Assembly: GCA_027056825.1 (NCBI GenBank)
Contig: JALUJS010000102.1
Span: forward strand, 1 to 5,341
From: Candidatus Krumholzibacteriia bacterium
GTDB taxonomy: Bacteria; Krumholzibacteriota; Krumholzibacteriia; LZORAL124-64-63
Direction: 5' to 3'
Length of the DNA: 5,341 bases
The translations under genes and the position numbers were made by a program. How positions within the stretch are numbered: the first letter of the stretch is position 1; every line of letters begins with the position of its first letter. The notes beneath the pieces are model-generated. The model saw nothing but the letters and a program-made list of their open reading frames with translations, searched no databases and was not told the origin of the DNA. Below are positions 1 to 5,341 of the stretch, one piece after another.

Positions 1-2244
1 TCCGGGAAGCTGGACCGTGAAGTTCCCGTCCCAGATCAGGGGATCCGGCGTGGGCTGGGCCACGGGGAGTCCGCAGGCGTCCAGGATCCGCTCCAGGTCG
101 ACCCGGGGAAAAGCGGTGCCGGATGGGTCCAGGACCGCCAGGACGCCCAGGGCCAGGGCGTAGGCCTCGCATCGCTGCCGGTAGGGGTCTGTTTCCCGCA
201 ACTCGTCGGCATGGGTGGCCGGCGGAGGAAGCTCCGCCACCAGGGCGGGGCAGTGGGTGTGGCGCAGCAGGTAGTCCGCGCCCGGCCCTGTTCGGCAGGA
301 GTCGGCCGCGACGCGCGCGGCGGTGAGCGCCTCGGCGGCGGCCCGGGCCCAGGCTGCCCCGGTGCGGCTGCCGGGATAATGGCGGACCTGCACGCTGTCC
401 CGGGCGGCGGCGCGTCCGATGGCCAGGAAGAGGTCGGCGTGTTCCCGGCGGGCCTGCAGGACCTTGTCCGGATCCGCCGGGGTGCGTCCTGCGGCGCGGG
501 TGACCAGGGCCCGTACGCCGGCTCCCTGGAGGATCTCGGCCGTCAACCGGGCCACTTCCAGGTTGAGATCCGCACCGCGGGTGCCCAGCGGGCCGGTGCC
601 GTCGTCCTCAATACCACCCCCGCGGGGATCCAGCAGGACGGTGCGGCCCCAGGCGCCCGGGGCGATCGCCTGCGCGGCCAGGACGCGCTCGCCGGAGGAG
701 TTGACCGGCAGGATCGCCGGATCTTCGGGCAGGACGATGGGGCGGACACCGGGAATTTCCATGGATCCGCCCGAGCGGGGGATGGCCACGAACGGCCAGG
801 GCAGCGGCGGGGCAGCGGTGCGGGTCGCCAGGTCGAGGTAACGGGGCTTGGTCATCCTCTGCGGTGCTGCGATGGGCAGACCCTCCAGGCGCGCGATCCG
901 CCACGGTTCCTGCAGCGTGTCGCAATCAGTCGGTTGCACGGGCAGGATCTCGCCCGTGGGCGCGCGCCAGCGCCAACCGGTTCCCGGATCCGGCAGCGCG
1001 TTCGCCATTTGCACGTTCACCAGCAGCTGCCGCCCGCCTTCCGGGGCCTCGCCCAGGGGAATGACGCGGCCGCCGGGCGCCAGTAGCTCCCCCCCCGCCG
1101 CCGTATGACCGGGATGAGACCAGGTCACCAGCAGGGCCGGATCCGGGCCCGATTCGCAAACGAGGTGGATCGTCGGGGGGACCGGACGCCGCGGCAGGAT
1201 CCAGGTGCGGTCCACGGGGGTGGCGTGACCCGCCAGGTTGCGGCCCTGGATCTCCACCAGTCCGTAGGCTCCCCGGAAGGGGGGGCTCCAGATGACCGTA
1301 CGCCCGTCGGACGCGATCTGGATCGGTTGCGGCTCGCCGTTGAAGCGCAGGGTGAAGGACAGGGGGTCGGGCCCGGGCACGGCTGCGGAGGCGGTATCGC
1401 CGGGGGCCAGGCGCCGGTCGGGAGTGAAGACCCAGCTCATGGCCATTTCGGCGGCGTCGGCCGGCCAGGCCACGGTATCGCCGCAGGTCTTGGCCCAACC
1501 GGGGGCGCCCTGGCGGAAATAGTCCACCAGGCCCAGGAAGTAGGCCTCGGCCTCCAGGCGCTGGCTGGCGGCCAGGCTCAACCGCCCGGCCATGACGGGG
1601 TTGGAGAGCATGGCCGGTTCGCCGAGGACCGCCGGCACCGTGGCGTTGCGCAGGACGTGGAAATTCCCCGGCAGGATCCGGGCCGGGGTGATCTGGAGGT
1701 TCAAGGCCAGGTGCCGGTGTATGGCCCGCGCCAGTTGCCGGGATGGCCCCGGATCGCCCAGCGGATAGTAGGTTTGGGTCTCGTTGACGATCGGGTCATA
1801 GGCCGGATTGCTGTTATGGTGAAGTGAAAGAAAAACATCGGGTTGCAGGGAATCCATCAAGGAAACCCTGAATGCGAGATCCGCGGCCAGGGTCGAATCC
1901 GTGCCCGCCAGGAAGTCCTGGTCGGCGGTACGGGTCATCACGACCCTGGCTCCGGCCCATTCCAGCAGTCCGCGCAGGTAGAGGGCCACGCCCAGGTTCA
2001 CGTCCGCCTCGTCCAGACCGTTGGGCCCTACCGCACCGCGGAAGAATCCTCCGTGTCCGGGGTCCAGCATGATCAGTCGTCCGCGCAGGCACCTGGCGTC
2101 CACGTCCTTGACGTCCTCGATCATTTCCCGGTAGCCGGGAATGTCGGCGCCGGTCCGGGGCGCCGGGTGGGTGCCGCAGCCGCAGAACACCGCCAGGACG
2201 AGGGCGGCCGGCAAAAGGCGGGTCAGCGATGGCGGGATCTTCAT
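1..2244 (-). CDS. N-acetylmuramoyl-L-alanine amidase, probable lipoprotein, with an active and a degenerate Amidase_3 domain (3' end outside window)
   Basis: Zinc amidase of the Amidase_3 (AmiA/B/C, CwlV) type, expected to cut the bond between N-acetylmuramic acid and L-alanine of peptidoglycan, outside the cytoplasm. The frame is open from ATG at 2244 to the window edge: 748 codons, no stop, C-terminus missing. Residues 1-23 look like a lipoprotein signal: K2 and R9, hydrophobic 10-20, variant lipobox FCGC with C23 as lipidated Cys. Domain 1 (about 57-243) has LDPGHGG with H64, E79 before ADVNL, VMTRT (102-106), FLSLHHN with H142, and E209 in the VPAVLGE motif, so both zinc ligands and the catalytic Glu are present. 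Residues about 270-352 look like a beta-sandwich (Ig/FN3-like) linker. A second, degenerate amidase domain spans about 535-707. The start lies four bases after the glycosyltransferase stop, with AGGA just upstream, so the two are probably co-transcribed. The length is well above the usual single-domain amidase. Amidase identity is firm; lipidation and linker fold are inferred. Confidence 0.93.
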   Translation of the reverse strand, partial: MKIPPSLTRLLPAALVLAVFCGCGTHPAPRTGADIPGYREMIEDVKDVDARCLRGRLIMLDPGHGGFFRGAVGPNGLDEADVNLGVALYLRGLLEWAGARVVMTRTADQDFLAGTDSTLAADLAFRVSLMDSLQPDVFLSLHHNSNPAYDPIVNETQTYYPLGDPGPSRQLARAIHRHLALNLQITPARILPGNFHVLRNATVPAVLGEPAMLSNPVMAGRLSLAASQRLEAEAYFLGLVDYFRQGAPGWAKTCGDTVAWPADAAEMAMSWVFTPDRRLAPGDTASAAVPGPDPLSFTLRFNGEPQPIQIASDGRTVIWSPPFRGAYGLVEIQGRNLAGHATPVDRTWILPRRPVPPTIHLVCESGPDPALLVTWSHPGHTAAGGELLAPGGRVIPLGEAPEGGRQLLVNVQMANALPDPGTGWRWRAPTGEILPVQPTDCDTLQEPWRIARLEGLPIAAPQRMTKPRYLDLATRTAAPPLPWPFVAIPRSGGSMEIPGVRPIVLPEDPAILPVNSSGERVLAAQAIAPGAWGRTVLLDPRGGGIEDDGTGPLGTRGADLNLEVARLTAEILQGAGVRALVTRAAGRTPADPDKVLQARREHADLFLAIGRAAARDSVQVRHYPGSRTGAAWARAAAEALTAARVAADSCRTGPGADYLLRHTHCPALVAELPPPATHADELRETDPYRQRCEAYALALGVLAVLDPSGTAFPRVDLERILDACGLPVAQPTPDPLIWDGNFTVQLPG
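124..642 (-). other. Degenerate second Amidase_3-like domain within the amidase gene (zinc ligands lost)
   Basis: Residues about 535-707 of the amidase repeat the layout of its first domain. TVLLDPRGGG matches IMLDPGHGG, GADLNLEVA matches EADVNLGVA, AGVRALVTR matches AGARVVMTR, DLFLAIG matches DVFLSLH, and YLLRHTHCPALVAE matches HVLRNATVPAVLGE. At the three zinc-ligand positions His64, Glu79 and His142 correspond to Gly542, Gly557 and Gly610. The Glu at the catalytic position is kept as E671. Without zinc ligands this domain should not hydrolyse peptidoglycan. It may bind the glycan or peptide, dimerise, or regulate domain 1. The alignment was made by eye and is ungapped within each motif; the function is inference. 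Confidence 0.8.
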
Positions 2245-2248
2245 GGCG

Positions 2249-3499
2249 TCATCCTGGGGAAGGAGGCTCGCCCGCGTACAGCGCGGAAAGCCGCTCGGTG
2301 ATGGCCCGCCAGCTGAACCGGTCCTCGATGAGCAGGCGGGCGGCGCGGGCCTGCGCATGCAGGCGGTCGGGATCGGCGGCCAGGTCCAGGACCGCTTCGG
2401 CGAAGGATGCGTCGCAGGGGGCGACCTTCAGCAGGCGCGCATCGTCGGTAATGCCTTCGGCACCCACCGGGGAGGTGACCACCGGCAGGCCCCGGGCCAT
2501 GGCCTCGAGGATCTTGATCTTGATGCCGCCGCCCTCGGTCAGGGGGGCCACGAAGAGGGTGGCGGTGCGGAACAGGGGCCCGAGGTCATCCACGAAGCCG
2601 AGGGCCTGGACCCCTTCCGGAACGCCGCCTTCGCGGCCGGCCACGAATGCGTCCGAGCCGCGGCCGGCGATGACCAGCCGGGCTGCGGGCAGGGCGGCGC
2701 GGACACGGGGCCACACCCGGTCCAGCAGGAAGGCGACCGCGCTGCGGTTGGGCCGGTGCTGGAACGAGCCCACGAAGAGCAGCAACGGCCCGGTGGCGGG
2801 GGCCCGGTCCGGCGTGATGGCCTCGGTGTCCATGCCCAGGGGCATGGTCACGAGGTTCCGGCCGCCCATGGCCGCGTAAAGGGCGTGGTCCTCGGGAGTG
2901 ACGCACAGGGTGTGGTCGGCCCAACTGGTGGCGTCCACCTGGTAGCGGCGCCAGGCGCGTGCCTCCCAGCGGTGCAGGGCGCCGGTGGCCGGGTTGGGCG
3001 CCAGGGCGGCGTGGCGTTCCCGGGGCACCGAGCCCAGTTCGTGGCTGTTGAGGATCAGCCGCGGCGCCGGGTCGCTTCCCCGCATTCGCCGCAGGTCGCG
3101 GCAGTACAGGCCCATCTGGAGGTACTCGATCTGGATCGCCGCGGGAGCGAATGCCCGCACCGCTTCCCGGATCCTCCGGGCGGTGCCGGCGGACCAGTAC
3201 TTGCGGACGTAGTAGGGGTAGCCGGTGCCCAGGGCGGCGGCCAGGGCGGCGGCCCGGCGGGCGGCAAGCACGGCGCGCCCGGCCCCGCGCGCCCGGCGGT
3301 CGCCGAAGGGCAGGGGAACCACCCCGACCCCGAGTTCCTCGACTTCATGGGTCAGGTCCTGTTCGCCGGGCCGGACCAGGGACGCCACCAGCACCTCGTG
3401 CCGGCGCGCCAGCCAGCCGACCAGGTCGCGCACCGCCACCCCGCCGCCGTGGCCCACGCGGCGATGGGGCAGATACGGGGTCAGGACCATGACTTTCAT
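2249..3499 (-). CDS. GT4-type (GT-B fold) glycosyltransferase, group 1 family
   Basis: A 416-residue retaining glycosyltransferase of the group 1/GT4 type, predicted cytoplasmic, moving a sugar from a nucleotide-sugar donor onto an envelope polysaccharide or lipid acceptor; the substrates cannot be read from the sequence. The N-terminal acceptor half (1 to about 215) opens with a strand MKVMVLTPYLP and a glycine loop (G16-G20). The C-terminal donor half (about 216-416) contains LLLFVGSF (239-246), a GFVDDL turn (301-306) and the donor-site motif GGGIKIKILEAMARG (323-337) with E332. Instead of the classic E-x7-E pair, the first Glu position is Gly324. The GGGI-x-x-K-x-LEAMA form recalls the PEP-CTERM/exosortase-associated subfamily of GT4 enzymes. 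The length is normal for the family. ATG at 3499 is chosen because the strand-loop follows at once; the ribosome site is weak (GGAAAAC). It follows the DUF507 pair by 57 bases and precedes the amidase by four, which supports an envelope-biogenesis operon. The family is firm; the subfamily is a suggestion. Confidence 0.92.
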   Translation of the reverse strand: MKVMVLTPYLPHRRVGHGGGVAVRDLVGWLARRHEVLVASLVRPGEQDLTHEVEELGVGVVPLPFGDRRARGAGRAVLAARRAAALAAALGTGYPYYVRKYWSAGTARRIREAVRAFAPAAIQIEYLQMGLYCRDLRRMRGSDPAPRLILNSHELGSVPRERHAALAPNPATGALHRWEARAWRRYQVDATSWADHTLCVTPEDHALYAAMGGRNLVTMPLGMDTEAITPDRAPATGPLLLFVGSFQHRPNRSAVAFLLDRVWPRVRAALPAARLVIAGRGSDAFVAGREGGVPEGVQALGFVDDLGPLFRTATLFVAPLTEGGGIKIKILEAMARGLPVVTSPVGAEGITDDARLLKVAPCDASFAEAVLDLAADPDRLHAQARAARLLIEDRFSWRAITERLSALYAGEPPSPG

Positions 3500-3556
3500 G
3501 TTTTCCGGATCAGGGGATGGGGCCGCGGAGCGCGGAAGGGGCCGGACGGTTGCGGG

Positions 3557-3841
3557 TCAGTACGCCACATAACCGCGGGCCACGGCCAGGTCTTCCTTCT
3601 TGCGCTCCAGTTCCACTTCCCACTCCGTGGAACCTTCCTCCAGGTGGGGCTTGGTGCGCAACAGGAAGGCGGTGGCCTCCTCGTCGATCTCGTCCTCGAT
3701 GCGCAGGTCGCGCAGGATGAGGTTCTCGATGAGGTGCCGGAAGTCGTTCTCGGCGATTTCCAGGTCGACGATCTCCTCGTCCAGGAGGCGGTCGCAGATT
3801 TCCCGGGCGATGACGGTGATGCGTTCCTCGGTCAGGCGCAT
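3557..3841 (-). CDS. DUF507 family protein, copy A
   Basis: A 94-residue, highly charged, mostly helical cytoplasmic protein with no signal or membrane segment. It is assigned to DUF507 (function unknown) from the family's opening MRL-S/T-x-x-x-I pattern, the acidic core EDEIDEEATAFL at 49-60, and its size. It is a paralog of the gene directly upstream, whose core EEEIDAEVEALI sits at the same residues 49-60 without a gap. Its C-terminus (about 74-94) is less typical than that of its partner: the basic KMKREIARKRNF type ending is replaced by an ELERKKEDLAVARGYV stretch. The start is ATG at 3841, with GGAGG seven bases upstream (3849-3853), inside a 13-base gap after the stop of copy B, so translation is probably coupled. 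No catalytic motif is visible. It may work as a pair or heterodimer with copy B, which is inference. Reality of the gene is very likely; its function is not known. Confidence 0.88.
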   Translation of the reverse strand: MRLTEERITVIAREICDRLLDEEIVDLEIAENDFRHLIENLILRDLRIEDEIDEEATAFLLRTKPHLEEGSTEWEVELERKKEDLAVARGYVAY

Positions 3842-3854
3842 GGGACGGCCTCCG

Positions 3855-4136
3855 TTACAGGGTGAAGTTCCGTTTGCGGGCGATCTCGCGCTTCATCTTG
3901 TTGCGCAGGGCGCCCACGTCCATGTCCATGGCCCGGATCTCCTCGACGTTCTGGCTGATGAGGGCCTCGACCTCGGCGTCGATCTCCTCCTCGGCCAGCA
4001 TGTTCTCCATGATGGCGTCGTCCACGGCGCGCACCAGCAGGTCCTCGTTGGCCAGGATGTGGATCCGGTCGTGCTCCTGGATCAGCTTGAGGATCTTGTC
4101 GGAGAGGTATTCGATCTTGTGCTTGCTCAGTCTCAA
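3855..4136 (-). CDS. DUF507 family protein, copy B (TTG start)
   Basis: A 93-residue helical, charged cytoplasmic protein of the DUF507 family, function unknown. It reads MRLSKHKIEYLSDKI at the N-terminus, EEEIDAEVEALI at 49-60, and ends in the basic KMKREIARKRNFTL, which is the more typical family ending of the two copies. The frame stays open upstream for hundreds of codons, but that part is antisense to the MoxR gene and the promoter region. The start chosen is TTG at 4136. It is preceded by a perfect GGAGG with a six-base spacer, and it puts the family's standard MRLS opening at residue 1; no ATG fits near here. It is the first gene of the probable four-gene minus-strand operon, with a candidate promoter about 60 bases upstream. 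The stop TAA (3857-3855) lies 13 bases before copy A. The gene call and start are well supported; no role can be assigned. Confidence 0.88.
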   Translation of the reverse strand: MRLSKHKIEYLSDKILKLIQEHDRIHILANEDLLVRAVDDAIMENMLAEEEIDAEVEALISQNVEEIRAMDMDVGALRNKMKREIARKRNFTL

Positions 4137-4142
4137 TCGCAG

Positions 4143-4147
4143 CCTCC
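4143..4147 (-). promoter_or_regulatory. Ribosome binding site deciding the TTG start of DUF507 copy B
   Basis: On the minus strand GGAGG (4147-4143) is followed by the six bases CTGCGA and then TTG (4136-4134). The perfect Shine-Dalgarno core and ideal spacing favour this TTG over any start further upstream in the same open frame. Confidence 0.8.
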
Positions 4148-4203
4148 AGGGGTGAATTGGACGCCTCCGCGGGCCGGGTGCGGGGCGCCGGAAACCGTCA
4201 CTC

Positions 4204-4232
4204 ATTGAAGAACTTTTCCCCGCGGTTGGCAA
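4204..4232 (-). promoter_or_regulatory. Candidate sigma70-type promoter for the DUF507-glycosyltransferase-amidase operon
   Basis: On the minus strand, TTGCCA (4232-4227) is followed by 17 bases and TTCAAT (4209-4204). This gives five of six matches to TTGACA and four of six to TATAAT at the ideal spacing. Transcription would start near 4197, about 60 bases before the TTG start of the first DUF507 gene. The -35 box lies on the same bases as that of the divergent MoxR promoter. Found by eye; not proven. Confidence 0.42.
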
Positions 4233-4254
4233 GAAAAAAGGGTTGGCGTATGGT
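4226..4254 (+). promoter_or_regulatory. Candidate sigma70-type promoter for the MoxR gene
   Basis: TTGGCA (4226-4231) is followed by a 17-base spacer with an A-rich start and TATGGT (4249-4254). This is five of six and four of six matches to the sigma70 consensus, within the most AT-rich patch of an otherwise GC-rich gap. The expected start of transcription is near 4261, leaving a leader of about 158 bases before the MoxR ATG. Found by eye; not proven. Confidence 0.5.
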
Positions 4255-4261
4255 AGCGCGA

Positions 4262-4396
4262 CGCATCCGGAAGGTGGGGGAACAGAAAATCGGGAACCCC
4301 CGCGCCGGTCTTTCGTTTCCCTGCCGGATGTGCGCCTGCGCGCGGGGCCTGACGCGCGCGATCCCGTGACTTGCCGCAGGCCGGTCGCCGCCGGCC
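4262..4396 (+). other. MoxR leader with several inverted repeats
   Basis: The stretch between the predicted MoxR transcription start and its ribosome site holds several inverted repeats. CATCCGG (4264-4270) pairs with CCGGATG (4324-4330), enclosing GGGGG (4276-4280) and CCCCC (4297-4301). GCGCGCG (4338-4344) pairs with CGCGCGC (4353-4359). GGCCGG (4379-4384) pairs with CCGGCC (4391-4396), ending about a dozen bases before the ribosome site. No T-run follows any of them, so they are not classic terminators. They could shape the leader RNA or be chance pairings of GC-rich DNA. No known riboswitch class was recognised. Confidence 0.3.
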
Positions 4397-4418
4397 GCCA
4401 ACGGAAAAGAAGGTGACC

Positions 4419-5341
4419 ATGACCGAATACCATGCCCTGGACAAGATCCAGGCCGAGGAGGTGGCCGGACGCCTGAACGCGGTGCTGCAGGAGTGCGCCC
4501 GGGTCATCGTGGGACAGAGCGGGATGATGGAGGGTCTGCTGCTGGGAATGATGACGGGTGGGCACATCCTCCTGGAGGGTGTGCCGGGCCTGGCCAAGAC
4601 CCTGGCTGTCAGCACCCTGGCCCATTGCGTGGACGCCGACTTCCGGCGCATCCAGTTCACCCCAGACCTGCTGCCAGCCGACATCACCGGCACGACCATC
4701 TACAACCGTGACACCGGCGAATTCACCGTCAAGCGCGGTCCGGTCTTCAGCAACATCATCCTGGCCGACGAGATCAACCGCGCCCCGGCCAAGGTCCAGA
4801 GCGCTCTGCTGGAGGCCATGCAGGAACGCCAGGTGACCATCGGCGGGGAGACCTTTCCCATGGCCGATCCCTTCCTGGTGCTGGCCACCCAGAATCCCAT
4901 CGAGCAGGAGGGGACCTACCCGCTGCCCGAGGCCCAGGTGGACCGCTTCCTCCTGAAGCTGCGCATCGGGTACCCGGACCGCGACGAGGAGCGCATCATC
5001 CTGGACCGCATGGCCGGCCGCGAGGTGCCGGCAGTCTCCGCGGTCATCGATCCGGACGGGATCCGCGCGGCCCGGGCGGCCGTCAACGCCGTGTTCGTGG
5101 ACGAGAAGATCAAGACCTACATCCTGGACCTGGTGTTCGCCTCCCGCGACCCGGAGGCCGCGGGTCTGGACCTCGGCCCGCTGATCGCGTGGGGCGCCTC
5201 GCCGCGGGCGACCCTGGCCCTGACGCAGCTCGCGCGGGCCCACGCCCTGCTGCGCGGGCGCGCCTTCGTCACGCCCGAGGATGTCAAGGCCGTGGCGCCG
5301 GACACCCTGCGCCACCGCGTCGCTGTCCATCTCCTGGGCCT
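4419..5341 (+). CDS. MoxR-family AAA+ ATPase (3' end outside window)
   Basis: A cytoplasmic AAA+ ATPase of the MoxR group. These proteins are thought to act as chaperone-like motors that help assemble or activate partner proteins, often von Willebrand A-domain or DUF58 proteins encoded next to them. The visible 307 codons hold Walker A GVPGLAKT (54-61; K60, T61), Walker B IILADE (113-118; D117, E118), sensor 1 ATQNP (156-160), the QVDRF segment with a likely arginine finger R176, and sensor 2 GASPRA with R263, followed by the C-terminal lid helices. All key residues are intact. The length so far is close to a full MoxR of about 320-340 residues, so only a short tail is missing. ATG at 4419 is chosen because AAGG lies five bases upstream (4410-4413) and the VGQ motif falls at the usual place near residue 31. 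It is transcribed away from the DUF507 operon. A DUF58 or similar partner gene would be expected beyond the right edge, which is inference. Confidence 0.95.
   Translation, partial: MTEYHALDKIQAEEVAGRLNAVLQECARVIVGQSGMMEGLLLGMMTGGHILLEGVPGLAKTLAVSTLAHCVDADFRRIQFTPDLLPADITGTTIYNRDTGEFTVKRGPVFSNIILADEINRAPAKVQSALLEAMQERQVTIGGETFPMADPFLVLATQNPIEQEGTYPLPEAQVDRFLLKLRIGYPDRDEERIILDRMAGREVPAVSAVIDPDGIRAARAAVNAVFVDEKIKTYILDLVFASRDPEAAGLDLGPLIAWGASPRATLALTQLARAHALLRGRAFVTPEDVKAVAPDTLRHRVAVHLLG

Noticed and set aside
211..1086. 291-codon open frame on the plus strand
   Set aside because: It is antisense to the amidase, whose frame is continuous through the second domain; its composition is shadow-like and no motif is seen.
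926..1498. 190-codon minus-strand frame within the amidase gene, first suspected to mark a frameshift
   Set aside because: Codon-by-codon reading from 2244 shows the amidase frame is uninterrupted to position 1, so this is an alternative frame only.
1..2244. Many GGATCC/CCGGATCC occurrences that look like a dispersed repeat
   Set aside because: They fall on common codon pairs in this gene (GAT-CCG for Asp-Pro, CGG-ATC-CTG for Arg-Ile-Leu) in different frames, with irregular spacing and no shared flanks.
3523..3535. CCGCG-GAG-CGCGG hairpin in the gap before the glycosyltransferase, as a terminator
   Set aside because: The stem is only five pairs with a three-base loop and no T-run on either strand; the gap is 57 bases and readthrough is more likely.
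2141..3865. 574-codon open frame on the plus strand opposite the glycosyltransferase and DUF507 copy A
   Set aside because: It has no recognisable domain and an unnatural composition rich in Gly, Gln, His and Val. It is a shadow of the high-GC third positions on the minus strand, where the glycosyltransferase motifs are clear.
4328..4369. 13-codon leader peptide (MCACARGLTRAIP) upstream of MoxR
   Set aside because: It has no ribosome binding site and no attenuator-like terminator after it; its ATG is part of an inverted repeat.
4137..5330. Upstream extension of the DUF507 copy B frame to a 491-residue protein
   Set aside because: The extra part is antisense to the MoxR gene and crosses the promoter region; the ribosome site and MRLS opening support the TTG at 4136.

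Overview
This is a very GC-rich bacterial window whose codons strongly favour G or C at the third position. It holds five genes and is almost fully coding. The organism cannot be named from the sequence. A lipoprotein-type signal on a peptidoglycan amidase suggests a diderm (Gram-negative-type) cell. A tandem pair of DUF507 genes, a MoxR ATPase and an exosortase-type glycosyltransferase would fit deltaproteobacteria-like or FCB/candidate-phylum bacteria, but that placement is inference.

Layout. Four genes lie head to tail on the minus strand, transcribed from about 4200 towards position 1. First come two small DUF507 paralogs (4136-3855 and 3841-3557, 13 bases apart), then a GT4-type glycosyltransferase (3499-2249, after a 57-base gap). 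Last is a large N-acetylmuramoyl-L-alanine amidase starting at 2244, four bases after the glycosyltransferase stop and running off the left edge after 748 codons. No convincing terminator separates them, so they probably form one operon. On the plus strand a MoxR-family AAA+ ATPase starts at 4419 and runs off the right edge.

Control region. The 282-base divergent gap (4137-4418) contains two sigma70-like promoters facing away from each other. Their -35 boxes overlap on the same seven bases (4226-4232), and each has a 17-base spacer. The MoxR transcript would carry a long leader of about 158 bases with several inverted repeats.

Main point of interest. The amidase has two Amidase_3-like domains. 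The first keeps the zinc ligands (H64, E79, H142) and the catalytic Glu (E209). The second, about 290 residues later, aligns motif by motif, but all three zinc ligands have become glycine (G542, G557, G610) while the catalytic-position Glu (E671) remains. This looks like a catalytically dead pseudo-amidase domain fused behind an active one. The joint picture is an envelope locus: sugar transfer, peptidoglycan cleavage, a MoxR chaperone-type ATPase, and two conserved proteins of unknown function that may belong to the same process.
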